Positions 46,066-56,608 of a stretch of 64,000 nucleotides of DNA are shown one piece after another. Position 1 is the stretch's first letter. The number at the start of each line of letters is the position of its first letter. The stretch comes from Bauldia litoralis (GTDB lineage: Bacteria > Pseudomonadota > Alphaproteobacteria > Rhizobiales > Kaistiaceae). A program made the translations under genes and the position numbers. Below the pieces are notes generated by a model. The model had not been told where the DNA came from and ran no database searches. It saw nothing but the letters and a program-made list of their open reading frames with translations. The stretch lies in assembly GCF_900104485.1 (NCBI RefSeq), contig NZ_FMXQ01000003.1, positions 310,001 through 374,000 of the forward strand, in the 5' to 3' direction.

Positions 46066-48881
46066 ACGAGCAGGATCTTGCCGCCAACGGCGAAACACCA
46101 CCGACGCCCCGGGCAACCTATCGGCTCCAGTTCAGCAGCGGTTTCGGCTTTCGCGACGCGGCGGCGCTGGCGCCCTATCTCGCCGGTCTCGGCGTCAGCC
46201 ACGTCTATGCCTCGCCCTACATGAAGGCGCGGCCCGGCAGCAGTCATGGCTATGACATCGTCGACCACAATGCGCTGAATGCCGAACTCGGCAGTCCGGA
46301 GGATCTCGCGGCGATGGTCGCCGCCTTCAAGGCCAACGGCCTCGGGCAGATCGTCGACTTCGTGCCGAACCACATGGGCGTCGGCGGCGCCGACAACGCA
46401 TGGTGGCTCGATACGCTGGAATGGGGGCCGGATTCGCCCTTCGCCGGCTATTTCGACATCGACTGGGATTCCGACCGGGCGCATCTCAAGGGCAAGCTGC
46501 TGATCCCGTTTCTCGGCGACCAGTATGGCGCGGTGCTCGAAGCCGGCGACCTCGCGCTGCGCTTCGACCCCGAGGGCGGCGATTTCGCGGTCTGGGCCTA
46601 TGGCACCCACAAGCTGCCGATCTGTCCGCTGCACTACCAGACGATCCTCGGCCAGGACCATCCGGCGCTGGAACGCCTCGGCGACGCCTTTGCCGGGCTG
46701 CCGAATTATCGTCCGCATGTCATCCGCCGGGCCGGCGATCTCAAGGCGGACCTCGCGCGGCTGGTGGCCGGTGAGCCGGAGGTTGGCGAGGCGGTCGACG
46801 CGGCGGTCGCGGCGCTGAACGGGACGCCGGGCGATCCGGCGAGCTTCGGCGGCCTGCACGACCTGATCCAGCAGCAGCATTGGCGGGCGGCCTTCTTCGG
46901 CGTTGCCGCCGACGACATCAACTATCGCCGCTTCTTCAACATCAACGAGCTGGCTGGGTTGCGGATGGAGCAGCCGGAGCTGTTCGACCTGACCCATCGC
47001 TTCGTCCTGGAGAAGATCGCCGACGGGACGCTGGACGGTTTGCGCATCGACCATATCGACGGCCTGCTCGACCCGAAGGGCTATTGCATCCGGCTTCGCG
47101 AGGCGGCGGCGCGGCCGTTCTACCTGGTGGTGGAGAAGATCCTCGCCCGCCACGAGCACCTGCGCGACGACTGGCCGATCGAGGGCACCACCGGTTACGA
47201 ATTCGCCAACCTGGTCGGCGGGCTGTTCGTCGATCCGGCGAGCGAGGGCGCCTTCGACCGGCTCTACAGCGGCTTCACCGGGGCAACGCGCGCCTTCGAG
47301 GACATCGTCCGAGACTGCAAGATCCGGATCATGACCACCGAGATGGCGAGCGAGCTCAACGTGCTGGCGCGGGACGCCGGGCGGATCGCGCGGTCGAACT
47401 GGAAGAGCTGCGACTTCACCAACAATATTCTCCACATGGGGCTGAAGGAGATCGTCGCGCGCTTCCCGGTCTACCGCACCTATATCGACGGCTCGACTCC
47501 CGACGAGGCCGACCGGCGCGACATCGACTGGGCGATCACCCAGGCGCGGCGCAGCGAGGACGCGCCGGACGGGACGGTCTTCGACTTCCTCCACGCGCTG
47601 CTGACCACCGACCTGGTCGCCGAACCGCGGAGCGGCTACAGCCGGCAGGCGGTGGTGCATTTCGCCATGAAGGTTCAGCAATATAGCGGGCCGGTGATGG
47701 CCAAGGGGCTCGAGGACACCGCCTTCTATCGCTACAACCGGCTGGTCTCGCTCAACGAGGTCGGCGGGCATCCGGAACATTTCGGCACGGCCGTCGCCGC
47801 CTTCCACCGGGCGAACCAGGACCGCGGCGCGCGCTGGCCGCACGCCATGCTGTCGACCTCGACCCATGACACCAAGCGCGGCGAGGATACGCGGGCGCGG
47901 CTCCATGTCCTTTCGGAAATGCCGGAGGAATGGGAGCGCCACATCCAGTCGTGGAGCCGGGTGGTGCGGGCGCGGCGCGGCGAGGTCGAGGGCACCGCGC
48001 CGCCCGATCACAACGACGAATACCTGCTCTACCAACTGCTGCTCGGTGCGTGGCCGGTCGAACTGACCGAAGTCGACAATCTCGATGCCAAGGCGGTCGC
48101 CGACTTCGCGACGCGGGTCGAAGGGGCGATGATCAAGTCGGTGCGCGAGGCCAAGGTCCATTCAAGCTGGACGGCGCCCAACCAGGACTACGAGGAGGCG
48201 CTGGTCTCCTTCCTGCGCGACTGCCTCGACACGACGCGGACCAATCCCTTCCTCGACAGCTTCCGTCCGTTCCAGGCGCGGATCGCCCGGCTCGGCATGA
48301 TCAACAGCCTGTCGCAGACGCTGGCCAAGCTGACGGTGCCGGGGATGCCGGATCTCTACCAGGGGAGCGAACTCTGGGAACTCAGCCTCGTCGATCCCGA
48401 CAACCGCCGGCCGGTCGACTATGAGCTGCGCCGCCGGCTGGTCGCGGATGTCGAGGCGATGGCGGGCGACGCCGATGCGATGGGCGGTCTCGTGGAGCGC
48501 TGGAAGGACGGGGCGGTGAAGCTGGCGGTGACGCGGATCGTGCTGGCGCTGCGACGGGAGAAGCCGGCGCTCTTCGCCGAGGGCGGCTACGAGGCGCTGG
48601 AGGTTTCCGGCGCACGGGCCGAGCATGCCTGCGCCTTCGCCCGCGATCACGACGGTGACCATGTCGTGGTCGCCTTTCCGCGACTGGTGGCGGCGCTGGA
48701 GGACGGCGAGGGCTGGGGCGATACGACGATCTCCCTGCCCGAGGACGCGGCGGGACGGCGGTGGCGGAATGCCTTCACCGGGCGCGCGGTCGACGTCATT
48801 GCGCAGGACGGCGGGCCGGCGGTTCGGGCGGAGGCGATTCTCAGCGCGTTTCCGGTCGCGTTGCTGGTGGCCGACGACTAG
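46062..48881 (+). CDS. treY: Malto-oligosyltrehalose synthase
   Basis: The 939-residue GH13-family enzyme rearranges the reducing-end bond of malto-oligosaccharides to trehalose. Family markers are RLQFSSGFGFRDAA at the start, DFVPNHMGVG, GLRIDHIDGLLDPKGY, STHDTKRGEDTRAR and PGMPDLYQGSELWEL. It is longer than typical relatives (about 700-900 residues). With treZ it makes trehalose from glycogen-type glucan for osmotic or desiccation protection. Confidence 0.95.
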
Positions 48882-48919
48882 CGGTCGTGCGGCGCCGGTC
48901 CTGCACGCTGGCGGCGCGA

Positions 48920-48938
48920 CAGTTTTAGCGAAAAACTG
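48920..48938 (+). terminator. Possible weak terminator after treY
   Basis: CAGTTTT and AAAACTG form a 7-bp stem with a 5-base loop, 39 bases after treY. The stem is AT-rich with only short T stretches afterwards, so it is a weak candidate. Confidence 0.35.
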
Positions 48939-49011
48939 ATGTCTTTCATAACCTTGCGCCGGAGCTCAGGTCGCGGAAGGTGGCTCCGCCATGCTCCGGT
49001 CTTGCGTGTCG

Positions 49012-49038
49012 ATGGCAAAGGACGCCAACGTTTGCCAT
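49012..49038. promoter_or_regulatory. Inverted repeat upstream of the cyclase/ATPase gene
   Basis: ATGGCAAA (49012-49019) is exactly inverted at TTTGCCAT (49031-49038), with an 11-base spacer. It lies 73 bases before the gene at 49112, a position suited to an operator. No regulator can be named. Confidence 0.45.
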
Positions 49039-49111
49039 AACGGACAACGGGTTGGAGGGCTGGCGCCATGGCGGATCCGGGGGACCGATCCCGCCGCCAT
49101 GGCCGGGCGAG

Positions 49112-52100
49112 ATGTCGATGCTGAGTACGTGTCCATCCTGCGGCAGGCCAAACGAGGCGGGCGCCAAGTTCTGCTCCGAATGCGGGACGGCGCTTGCCGC
49201 GCGCGGCGTCGATGGCGGGATCGCGCCGGGGCGCGCCGATGCCTCGGGCGAACGGCGGCAACTGACCATCATGTTCTGCGATCTCGTCGGCTCGACGACG
49301 CTCGCCTCGCGGCTCGATCCGGAGGACACCCGCGAGGTGATCGGCGCCTGCCTGCGGATGATCACCCAGGTCGTCGAGCGCTTCGGCGGCTACGTGGCGC
49401 GCTATGTCGGCGACGGGGCGCTGATCTATTTCGGCTATCCCCAGGCCAACGAGGATGATGCCGAGCGTGGCGTCGAGGCCGGCTTGCGGATCATCGAGGA
49501 GGCGGCGTCGCTGAAGCTTCACGACGGCTTCCGAACGCAGTTTCGCGTCGGCATCGCGACCGGGCTGGTGGTGGTCGGCGATATCGTGCGGGCCGGGGCG
49601 CCGGGCGAATCCGACGTTGCCGGCGAGACGCCGCATCTGGCGGCGCGGCTGCAGGCGCTGGCCGAACCCGACACCGTGGTGATCTCGCACGGGACGCGGC
49701 AGCTGGCCGGCGAGCTCTTCTCCTATCGCGACCTCGGGCCGGTGGCGCTCAAGGGCTTCGCCGAACCGGTGCGCGCCTTCGAGGTGCTGGCGCCGACCGG
49801 GGCCGAGAGCCGCTTCGAAGCTCTGCGGGTGACGCGGCAGAGCCCGCTGGTCGGCCGCGACGCGGAACTCGATCGGCTCGAAGGGCTGTGGCGAAAGGCG
49901 TGCGACGGCAAGGGGCAGGTGGCGCTGCTGCATGGCGATCCGGGGATCGGCAAGTCGCGGCTGACGGCGATGCTGTCGGAACGGATCGCCGACCAGCCGC
50001 ACACCCGCATCCGCTACTATTGCTCCTGGCACCAGCAGGGGTCGCCGTTCCAGCCCTTCATCAACCAGCTTGAACGGGCGGCGAATATCGACCGCGCCGA
50101 CACGCCGGCGGTCAAGTTCGACAAGCTTGCCCAGGTGCTCAGCCCCGGCAGTTCGCAGGACGAGGACCTGCTGCTGGTGGCCGACCTGCTGTCGGTTTCA
50201 CCCGGCGAGGGTCCGCCCATCGACCTGGCGCCGCTGAAATTGCGCGAACGGACGATGGAGGCGCTGCTGCGGCAGGCGGCGCTGCTGTCCGCCCAGCGGC
50301 CGCTGCTGATGGTGTTCGAGGACGTCCACTGGATCGACCCGAGTTCGCTCGATCTGCTGAAGCTCGCGGTGCAGCGGATTCCGGAGTTGCCGATCCTGCT
50401 GATCGTCACCTTCCGACCGGCCTTCCAGTCGCCGTGGAGCGAAGAGGAGGCTGTGTCGATCCCGCTGTCGCCGCTCGACCGCGACGAAAGCGTCGCCCTG
50501 GTCCAGGCGAGCGCCGGACCGACCGAATTGCCGCCGCAGGTCGTCGCCGAGATCATCGAACGGTCGGACGGGATTCCGCTATTCGTCGAGGAACTGACGC
50601 GCAGCGTCGTCGATGGCCGGCAGGGCAACGGCGACGGTGCGGCAACGGTGCCGACGACGCTGCACGCATCGTTGATGTCGCGGCTCGACCGGCTCGGCGA
50701 AGCCAAGGCGATCGCGCTGATCGGCGCGACCATCGGTCGGGAATTCACCTATGAACTGGTGGCGGGACTGGCGCGCCGGCCGGAGCCGGAACTCAAGGTG
50801 GCCTTCGACCAGCTGACTGCCTCCGGGCTCGTCCGGCGCCGGGGCGTGCCGCCGGCGGCGACCTATCAGTTCACCCATGCGCTCCTGCACGAAGCGGCCT
50901 ATCGCTCGATGTTGCGCGACACCCGTCGCGACCTTCACGCCGACCTGGCGGTGATCCTCGAGGACCGTTTTCCAGAGACCGCGAAGTTGAGGCCGGATCT
51001 GCTGGCCCATCACTGCGCCGAGGCCGGCAACACCGAGAAGGCAATCGAATATTGCCTGCAGGCCGGGCGCAGCGCCTTTGCCCGCTCGGCGATCGTCGAG
51101 GCGATCGGGCGTCTCGAAAGAGGGCTGGAGCTGGTCGGCCTGCTTCCTGAAGGCGAGCGCCGCTACCAGCTCGAACTCGGCCTCTACCTGTACCTGACCC
51201 AGGCGCTGATCGCCCATACCGGCTACACGTCGCGGGAAACCTACGAGGCGGTCGAGCACGCGCGGCGAACCGCCGACAAGCTTGGCGAGCCGCCGCAACT
51301 CGCCGCGGTGCTCAGCGGACAATGGGCCTATTCGCTGATCAGCAACCAGCTGACGACGGCCAGTCGTCGCTCCGCCGAACTGCTCGACCTGGGACGGGCG
51401 CGGGGCGACCGGATCTGGACGCTGCTCGGCCTCCGGGCCAGCGGCGTGACCGACTTTGCCCGCGGCCGCTTCATCGAGGCGCGGGCCAGCCTCGAAATGG
51501 CGACGCAACTCTATGCGCCCGAGGACCAGCCGGCCTATGCGGCACTCGGCGTCCAGGACGCCCAGGTGGTGGTGACCGTCTACCTGTCATGGCTCCAGAT
51601 CTACCTTGGCTATTCCGACCGGGGCCGCGAAACGCGGGACCGCGCCGTGACCGACGCGCGTGCGCTCAACCAGGCCTACAGCATGGCCCATGCGCTGAAC
51701 GGCCTTGCCTTCACCCAGCTCATGCTCGGCCAGGCCGAGAAAGCGCTGGACACGCTCGACGCACTGGAGCGGACCAACGAGGAGCACGGGCTCGCCTATT
51801 ACCGGGCGTTCGTGTTTATCTTCCGGGGCTGGGCGCATGCCGATCTCGGCAACGTGGCGGAAGGCATCCGGCTGATCGAGTTTGGCATATCGGCGTATCG
51901 CGGCGCGGGCGCGCATCTCTACACCACCACATTCTACCGGTGGCTCGCCTCGGCCTACCGCGCCGCCGGCGACTATCGACAGGGGCTGGCCCAGCTCGAC
52001 GAAGCGACATCGATTGCCAAGGAATCGCAGGCCTATGGCGACGAAGGCGAAATCCACCGGGTCCGTGCCGAGATCCTGCTCGATCTCAACGACCGGGCTG

Positions 52101-52321
52101 GCGCGGAGCACAGCTACAGGGCGGCGCTCGAGGCGTCGCGGCGACGCCAGGCGCGGCAATGGGAATTGCGCGCCGCGACCGGGCTGGCGCGGATGCTGGC
52201 CGAAGACGGGCGCTCGGCAGAAGCGTCGTCCCTTCTCGGCGGAGTCCATGCCTGGTTCACCGAGGGATTCGATACCCCCGACCTGAATGCGGCGAAGGCC
52301 CTGCTGGACGAACTGGAGTGA
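49112..52321 (+). CDS. Zinc ribbon / class III cyclase / AAA ATPase / TPR multidomain protein
   Basis: The 1069-residue protein has a double-CxxC zinc ribbon (Cys7, Cys10, Cys21, Cys24), a class III nucleotide-cyclase domain (about 48-225), a STAND/AAA ATPase (Walker A GDPGIGKS at 275-282, Walker B-like LLMVFEDVHWID) and C-terminal TPR-like helical repeats. Metal-binding Asp57 and Asp101 and Lys214 and Arg179 of the cyclase are present, but the usual Asn of GETPNLAARL is His175. It may make cAMP poorly or act only in signalling. The ATG at 49112 puts the zinc ribbon at the N-terminus. It is soluble, with no transmembrane segment. Partners are unknown. Confidence 0.9.
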   Translation: MSMLSTCPSCGRPNEAGAKFCSECGTALAARGVDGGIAPGRADASGERRQLTIMFCDLVGSTTLASRLDPEDTREVIGACLRMITQVVERFGGYVARYVGDGALIYFGYPQANEDDAERGVEAGLRIIEEAASLKLHDGFRTQFRVGIATGLVVVGDIVRAGAPGESDVAGETPHLAARLQALAEPDTVVISHGTRQLAGELFSYRDLGPVALKGFAEPVRAFEVLAPTGAESRFEALRVTRQSPLVGRDAELDRLEGLWRKACDGKGQVALLHGDPGIGKSRLTAMLSERIADQPHTRIRYYCSWHQQGSPFQPFINQLERAANIDRADTPAVKFDKLAQVLSPGSSQDEDLLLVADLLSVSPGEGPPIDLAPLKLRERTMEALLRQAALLSAQRPLLMVFEDVHWIDPSSLDLLKLAVQRIPELPILLIVTFRPAFQSPWSEEEAVSIPLSPLDRDESVALVQASAGPTELPPQVVAEIIERSDGIPLFVEELTRSVVDGRQGNGDGAATVPTTLHASLMSRLDRLGEAKAIALIGATIGREFTYELVAGLARRPEPELKVAFDQLTASGLVRRRGVPPAATYQFTHALLHEAAYRSMLRDTRRDLHADLAVILEDRFPETAKLRPDLLAHHCAEAGNTEKAIEYCLQAGRSAFARSAIVEAIGRLERGLELVGLLPEGERRYQLELGLYLYLTQALIAHTGYTSRETYEAVEHARRTADKLGEPPQLAAVLSGQWAYSLISNQLTTASRRSAELLDLGRARGDRIWTLLGLRASGVTDFARGRFIEARASLEMATQLYAPEDQPAYAALGVQDAQVVVTVYLSWLQIYLGYSDRGRETRDRAVTDARALNQAYSMAHALNGLAFTQLMLGQAEKALDTLDALERTNEEHGLAYYRAFVFIFRGWAHADLGNVAEGIRLIEFGISAYRGAGAHLYTTTFYRWLASAYRAAGDYRQGLAQLDEATSIAKESQAYGDEGEIHRVRAEILLDLNDRAGAEHSYRAALEASRRRQARQWELRAATGLARMLAEDGRSAEASSLLGGVHAWFTEGFDTPDLNAAKALLDELE

Positions 52322-52378
52322 CCGACTGACGAGGACTGCACGCCGATAACACGCAAGACGTTCCAGAGGAGGCGCGTC

Positions 52379-53701
52379 ATGACAGTGAGCGAAACCACCG
52401 TTGGCGGGAGCGGCACCGCGCCGGCCGGTGCGACCGGCGGTCCTACGCCGGGCAGCGGCTTCTACCCGCAGGCGCTGCAGCCGGAGCCTGGGCTGAAAGC
52501 GACGCTCGCCCACTGGTTCCTGAGCCATATCCCGACCGTGCTCCGGCTGATGCGCCGCTTCTGGCCGATCGCCCGCGTGCCCTTCATCGGCCTGACCTTC
52601 GTCACCCGCTATGACGACGTCCAGGAGGTCCTGGCGAACGACCGGGTGTTTCCCGTGCCCTTCGGCGAGAAGGTCAAGGAACTGAACGGCGGGCCCAATT
52701 TCGTTCTCGGCATGGAGGATGGCCCGGACTATTGGCGGATCCAGAAGGCGGTCATGCAGGTCTTCCGGCGGGAGGACATCGCCGCGATCGTCACGCCGAT
52801 GGCGGCGCGGCACGCGACGGCGATCGTCGCGGCGGCCGGCGGCCGGCTCGACGCGATCGAGAGCCTGGTCACCCGGGTGCCGACGCTGATCTGCGAGGAC
52901 TATTACGGCATCACCCTCCAGCCGGAGCAGCGGGTGCCGTTCTCGCAATGGACCTTCGCGATGAGCATGTACATGTTCGCCGATCCGTTCAACGATCCGA
53001 AGCTGCGGGCGCCGGCAGTCGCCGGTGCCGCCGGGGTGCGGGCGGTGATCGACGCGTCGATCGCCGCGGCGAAGCGGTCTCCGCCGGCCGGCGACACGGT
53101 GCTGGCGCGGATGCTGCGGACCGGATCGCAGGCGGGCGGCGGGCTCAGCGACGAGGCAATCCGGACCTACCTTGTCGGCATGGTCGCCGGCTTCGTTCCG
53201 ACTAACACCATGGCGGCCGGCAACATCCTCGACATCATGCTCGATCGCCCGGAATTCCTCGAAAGGGCGCAGGCAGCGGCGCGCGCCGGCGACGACGACC
53301 TGCTCGAGCGATGCCTGTTCGAGGCGTCGCGCTTCAAGCCGATCAATCCCGGTCCCTTCCGCGTCTGCGGCGAGGACTACGAACTGGCGGCCGGTACGGC
53401 GCGGGCGACGCGGATCCGCAAGGGCGAGATCCTGCTGGCGAGTACCCAGTCGGCGATGTTCGACAAGCGCCGGGTCACCGATCCGTGGCGCTTCGATCCC
53501 GACCGCGCCGCCACCGATTACATGCTGTTCGGCCACGGCCTGCACTGGTGCCTTGGCGTGTTCATCGCCCGGGCCGAGATCACCCAGACACTGAAGGCGC
53601 TTCTGTTGAAGGAAAATCTGCGGCGGGCGGAGGGCGAGGCGGGCAAGCTGACCCATCTCGGCTCCTTCCCGCAGCACCTGGTCGTGACCTACGCCGGCTA
53701 G
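52379..53701 (+). CDS. Cytochrome P450
   Basis: The 440-residue soluble P450 has the heme loop FGHGLHWCLGVFIAR with Cys391 as heme ligand and the I-helix AGFVPTNT. The ExxR region is FEASRFKP. It has no membrane anchor, so it needs separate ferredoxin partners, which are not encoded nearby. GAGGAGG precedes the ATG. A large DyP-type peroxidase gene follows by 45 bases in the same direction, suggesting a shared operon. Substrate unknown. Confidence 0.93.
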   Translation: MTVSETTVGGSGTAPAGATGGPTPGSGFYPQALQPEPGLKATLAHWFLSHIPTVLRLMRRFWPIARVPFIGLTFVTRYDDVQEVLANDRVFPVPFGEKVKELNGGPNFVLGMEDGPDYWRIQKAVMQVFRREDIAAIVTPMAARHATAIVAAAGGRLDAIESLVTRVPTLICEDYYGITLQPEQRVPFSQWTFAMSMYMFADPFNDPKLRAPAVAGAAGVRAVIDASIAAAKRSPPAGDTVLARMLRTGSQAGGGLSDEAIRTYLVGMVAGFVPTNTMAAGNILDIMLDRPEFLERAQAAARAGDDDLLERCLFEASRFKPINPGPFRVCGEDYELAAGTARATRIRKGEILLASTQSAMFDKRRVTDPWRFDPDRAATDYMLFGHGLHWCLGVFIARAEITQTLKALLLKENLRRAEGEAGKLTHLGSFPQHLVVTYAG

Positions 53702-53746
53702 GTCCGCCGCATTCGCAAGCACGAAACAGATCGGGGAACTCCTGTC

Positions 53747-56608
53747 ATGTCGCATGCTTTCGTCACCATCGCGATTCCCTTCGAGGCTGCCAGAACCGCC
53801 GCCGTCGAGTCGCGGCTGGCCGAGATGGGCAACCCGCCGTCCGATACGATCAGGGACAAGCTGGACGAGGCGGCCTTCGTTCATTTCATGAGCCTGTGGG
53901 TGGTCGCCGGCGGAGTCGACGGGCCGAGCCACCTGATCATCGAGGTCAATGCCGACGGCACGGTCGGCGCGGTGACCCGGAAGCTCGCCGCGACGATGGA
54001 TGCCGCGCTGACCGGGGTCCTCGACGAGGCGGGTGTCAGCCTTGGCGGCCAGGACCTGGCGACTTTTCTCGAGCGGCACCACCAGGGCGTCGGCCAGGGC
54101 TGGTTCGAAACGCCGGGGGTCAACTTCGACGGAACGCCGGGGCTGACGGTTTCGCAGATACGGCAGGAAGCCGACCTCGCGCGCCGCGTGGCTGACATGC
54201 TGGACGCGACCGAAAAGGGGCGGACGGCGCTCGAGGTCCTGACCGGCGTGCGCGACCGGTTGTGGAACGACGAGAGCAGCAAATGGGCCTTCACGGCCGC
54301 GCCCGCTCCGGCCCTCGACCCGATGCCATCGTCTTCCGGGGCGGTGCTTCCGATCCTGATGTCGGTCGTGTCGCATTTCCTGTGGCCGGTCCTCGCGCTG
54401 GCCGTGCTGGTGCTGGTGGTCGTCTGGGCCCTCGGCGGCTTCGCGCTGGCGGCCTGGGTGACGGCGCTGGTCCTCGTCGCCGCCGTCGTCGGCATCGGGC
54501 TGATCTATCGCGGCCTGCGCCGGGCCGAGGAGGCCGATACTTCCGAGGACATTCCGCCATCGCCGGAGCGGGTGGCGGCCTACATGCAGCGCGAGCGTCA
54601 TTCCGGGCAGAGCCACCTCGCGGCGGTCTCGACCGTCAAGCCAGGCCGTCTCCGTCATCTGACGTTGCGGCTTGGCCTGTGGTTTGCCGGCATCCTCGCG
54701 GTGCATTTCTCGCGCCCCGGCTTCCTCGGCTCGACCGGCGTCATTCACTTCGCCCGCTGGATCGTGCTGCCGGGGACCGACAAGCTGCTCTTCATGTCGA
54801 ACTATGACGGCGTCTGGGAGAGCTATCTCGAGGACTTCATCGAGAAGGCCAGTGAGGGCGTCACCGGGATCTGGAGCAACACGGTCGGGTTTCCGAAGAC
54901 GGAGAAACTGCTCTTCAAGGGGGCGCGCGACGGCGACCGCCTGCGGCGCTGGACGCGCCGCCAGCAGCGGGTGACGTGGTTCTGGTACACCGCCTATCCG
55001 GACCTGACGCTCAACCGCATCCGGGTCAACGCGGCGATCCGCAAGGGCATCGCCGTCGCCGGCACCGAGGCGGAGGCGGCCGACTGGCTGTCCTGCTTCG
55101 GCTCGGAGGTCCGGTCGGCCGGCCAGCTGGCGACGCGGGAGATACCGACGCTGGTCTTCGGTGGACTTGGCCACCTGCGCTATTCGACCTGCCTGCTGGT
55201 GGAGCTGGCGGAAGACCGGGAGGCGGCGCGGGCGTGGCTGACGGACCTGGAGCCGGAGATCGCCTATGGCGATACGCGCGGCGCCAGCGAGGCAACCGTG
55301 CTCGGCCTGTCGACGACAGCGCTCGTCAAGCTCGGCCTCGACGGTGACGACATGGAGACCTTTCCGCTGCCCTTCCAGCACGGCAGCACCGTGCCGTGGC
55401 GGGCGAGTGCGCTGGGCGACACGGGCCGGAACGATCCGAAGACATGGGCCTGGGGCAAGCCGGACCGGCCGATCGACGCGATCCTTGTGCTCTATGGCAA
55501 GGACCAGAAGACGCTCAACGCGCTGGCGCGGAAACGCCGCAAGGCGGCGAAGGACGGCGGTCACGCCGTGGTTCGCGAACTGAAGCTCGCGACCCTGCCG
55601 GAGAAGAAGGACGAGCCGACCGGCGTCCGCGTCCGGGAGCCCTTCGGTTTTGCCGACGGCATCTCGCAGCCGCGGATCCGGGGGGCCGGACGGGTGCGCG
55701 AGGCAGGGGATATCCACCAGGTCGAGCCGGGCGAATTCGTCATCGGCTACCCGGACAATCTCGGCTACCTGCCGTCCTCGCCGTCTGTCCCGGCGGCGAA
55801 GGACCCGCAGGACATCCTGCCGGCGCTCGGGGCCGATCCGTTCGCCCAGCGGCCGCGCTTCGCGCCGCCGCCGGCCAATGCCCGGCGCGACCTCGGCCAG
55901 AACGGGTCGTTCCTGGTGGTGCGCCAGCTGGAGCAGGACCGCGACGGGTTCGAGGCGTTCCTGCAGGAGGCGGCGGCGAAGCTTTCGGCGAGCGGGCGGG
56001 CGCCGGACATTGGCGACATCGACCTCGCCGAGTGGATCGGCGCCAAGATGGTCGGCCGCTGGAAGGATGGCTCGTCGCTGGTCAGGAACCCGGGCGGCGC
56101 GGCGAAACGGTCGCCGCCCGACAACGACTTCCTGTGGAACGAGGATCCGACCGGCACCCGCTGCCCGCTCGGCAGTCACATCCGGCGCGTCAACCCGCGC
56201 GATACCTTCGAGCCGGGGTCGGCGGTGCAACTGGCGATCAGCAACCGGCATCGCATCCTGCGCGTCGGACGGCCCTATGGGCCGGACAACGCGGGGCGGC
56301 AGGGGCTGCTGTTCATGTGCCTCAACACCGACATCGACCGGCAGTTCGGCTTCGTCCAGCAGACATGGGCGCTGGCGCCAAGCTTTCACGGGCTCGAGTC
56401 GGAAGTCGATCCGTTCGTCGGCGAGAGCGACAAGCGCGGCTGCTTCACGATTCCGACCGAGGACGGGCCGGTGCGGATCCAGGGGATGAAGGACTTCGTG
56501 ACGGTGAAGGGCAGCGCCTATTTCTTCCTGCCGGGACGGCGGGCGGTGCGGTATCTTTCCGCGTCGCCAGCGGCCGAGCCGGCCAAGGCCGAAACCGTAA
56601 CGGGATGA
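53747..56608 (+). CDS. Large membrane-anchored DyP-type heme peroxidase
   Basis: The 953-residue protein ends in a DyP peroxidase domain (about residues 465-940): GFADGISQP near 633 carries the distal Asp, and GSHIRRVNPRD near 809 holds the proximal His (about 811). Ahead of it lies an N-terminal region (1-200), two membrane helices (about 203-258), and an unfamiliar domain (about 275-460; LFMSNYDGVWESYLEDF). DyP proteins are usually 300-500 residues without such parts. No signal peptide is seen; topology is uncertain. The stop overlaps the next gene (ATGA). It probably oxidises organic substrates with peroxide. Confidence 0.88.
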   Translation: MSHAFVTIAIPFEAARTAAVESRLAEMGNPPSDTIRDKLDEAAFVHFMSLWVVAGGVDGPSHLIIEVNADGTVGAVTRKLAATMDAALTGVLDEAGVSLGGQDLATFLERHHQGVGQGWFETPGVNFDGTPGLTVSQIRQEADLARRVADMLDATEKGRTALEVLTGVRDRLWNDESSKWAFTAAPAPALDPMPSSSGAVLPILMSVVSHFLWPVLALAVLVLVVVWALGGFALAAWVTALVLVAAVVGIGLIYRGLRRAEEADTSEDIPPSPERVAAYMQRERHSGQSHLAAVSTVKPGRLRHLTLRLGLWFAGILAVHFSRPGFLGSTGVIHFARWIVLPGTDKLLFMSNYDGVWESYLEDFIEKASEGVTGIWSNTVGFPKTEKLLFKGARDGDRLRRWTRRQQRVTWFWYTAYPDLTLNRIRVNAAIRKGIAVAGTEAEAADWLSCFGSEVRSAGQLATREIPTLVFGGLGHLRYSTCLLVELAEDREAARAWLTDLEPEIAYGDTRGASEATVLGLSTTALVKLGLDGDDMETFPLPFQHGSTVPWRASALGDTGRNDPKTWAWGKPDRPIDAILVLYGKDQKTLNALARKRRKAAKDGGHAVVRELKLATLPEKKDEPTGVRVREPFGFADGISQPRIRGAGRVREAGDIHQVEPGEFVIGYPDNLGYLPSSPSVPAAKDPQDILPALGADPFAQRPRFAPPPANARRDLGQNGSFLVVRQLEQDRDGFEAFLQEAAAKLSASGRAPDIGDIDLAEWIGAKMVGRWKDGSSLVRNPGGAAKRSPPDNDFLWNEDPTGTRCPLGSHIRRVNPRDTFEPGSAVQLAISNRHRILRVGRPYGPDNAGRQGLLFMCLNTDIDRQFGFVQQTWALAPSFHGLESEVDPFVGESDKRGCFTIPTEDGPVRIQGMKDFVTVKGSAYFFLPGRRAVRYLSASPAAEPAKAETVTG

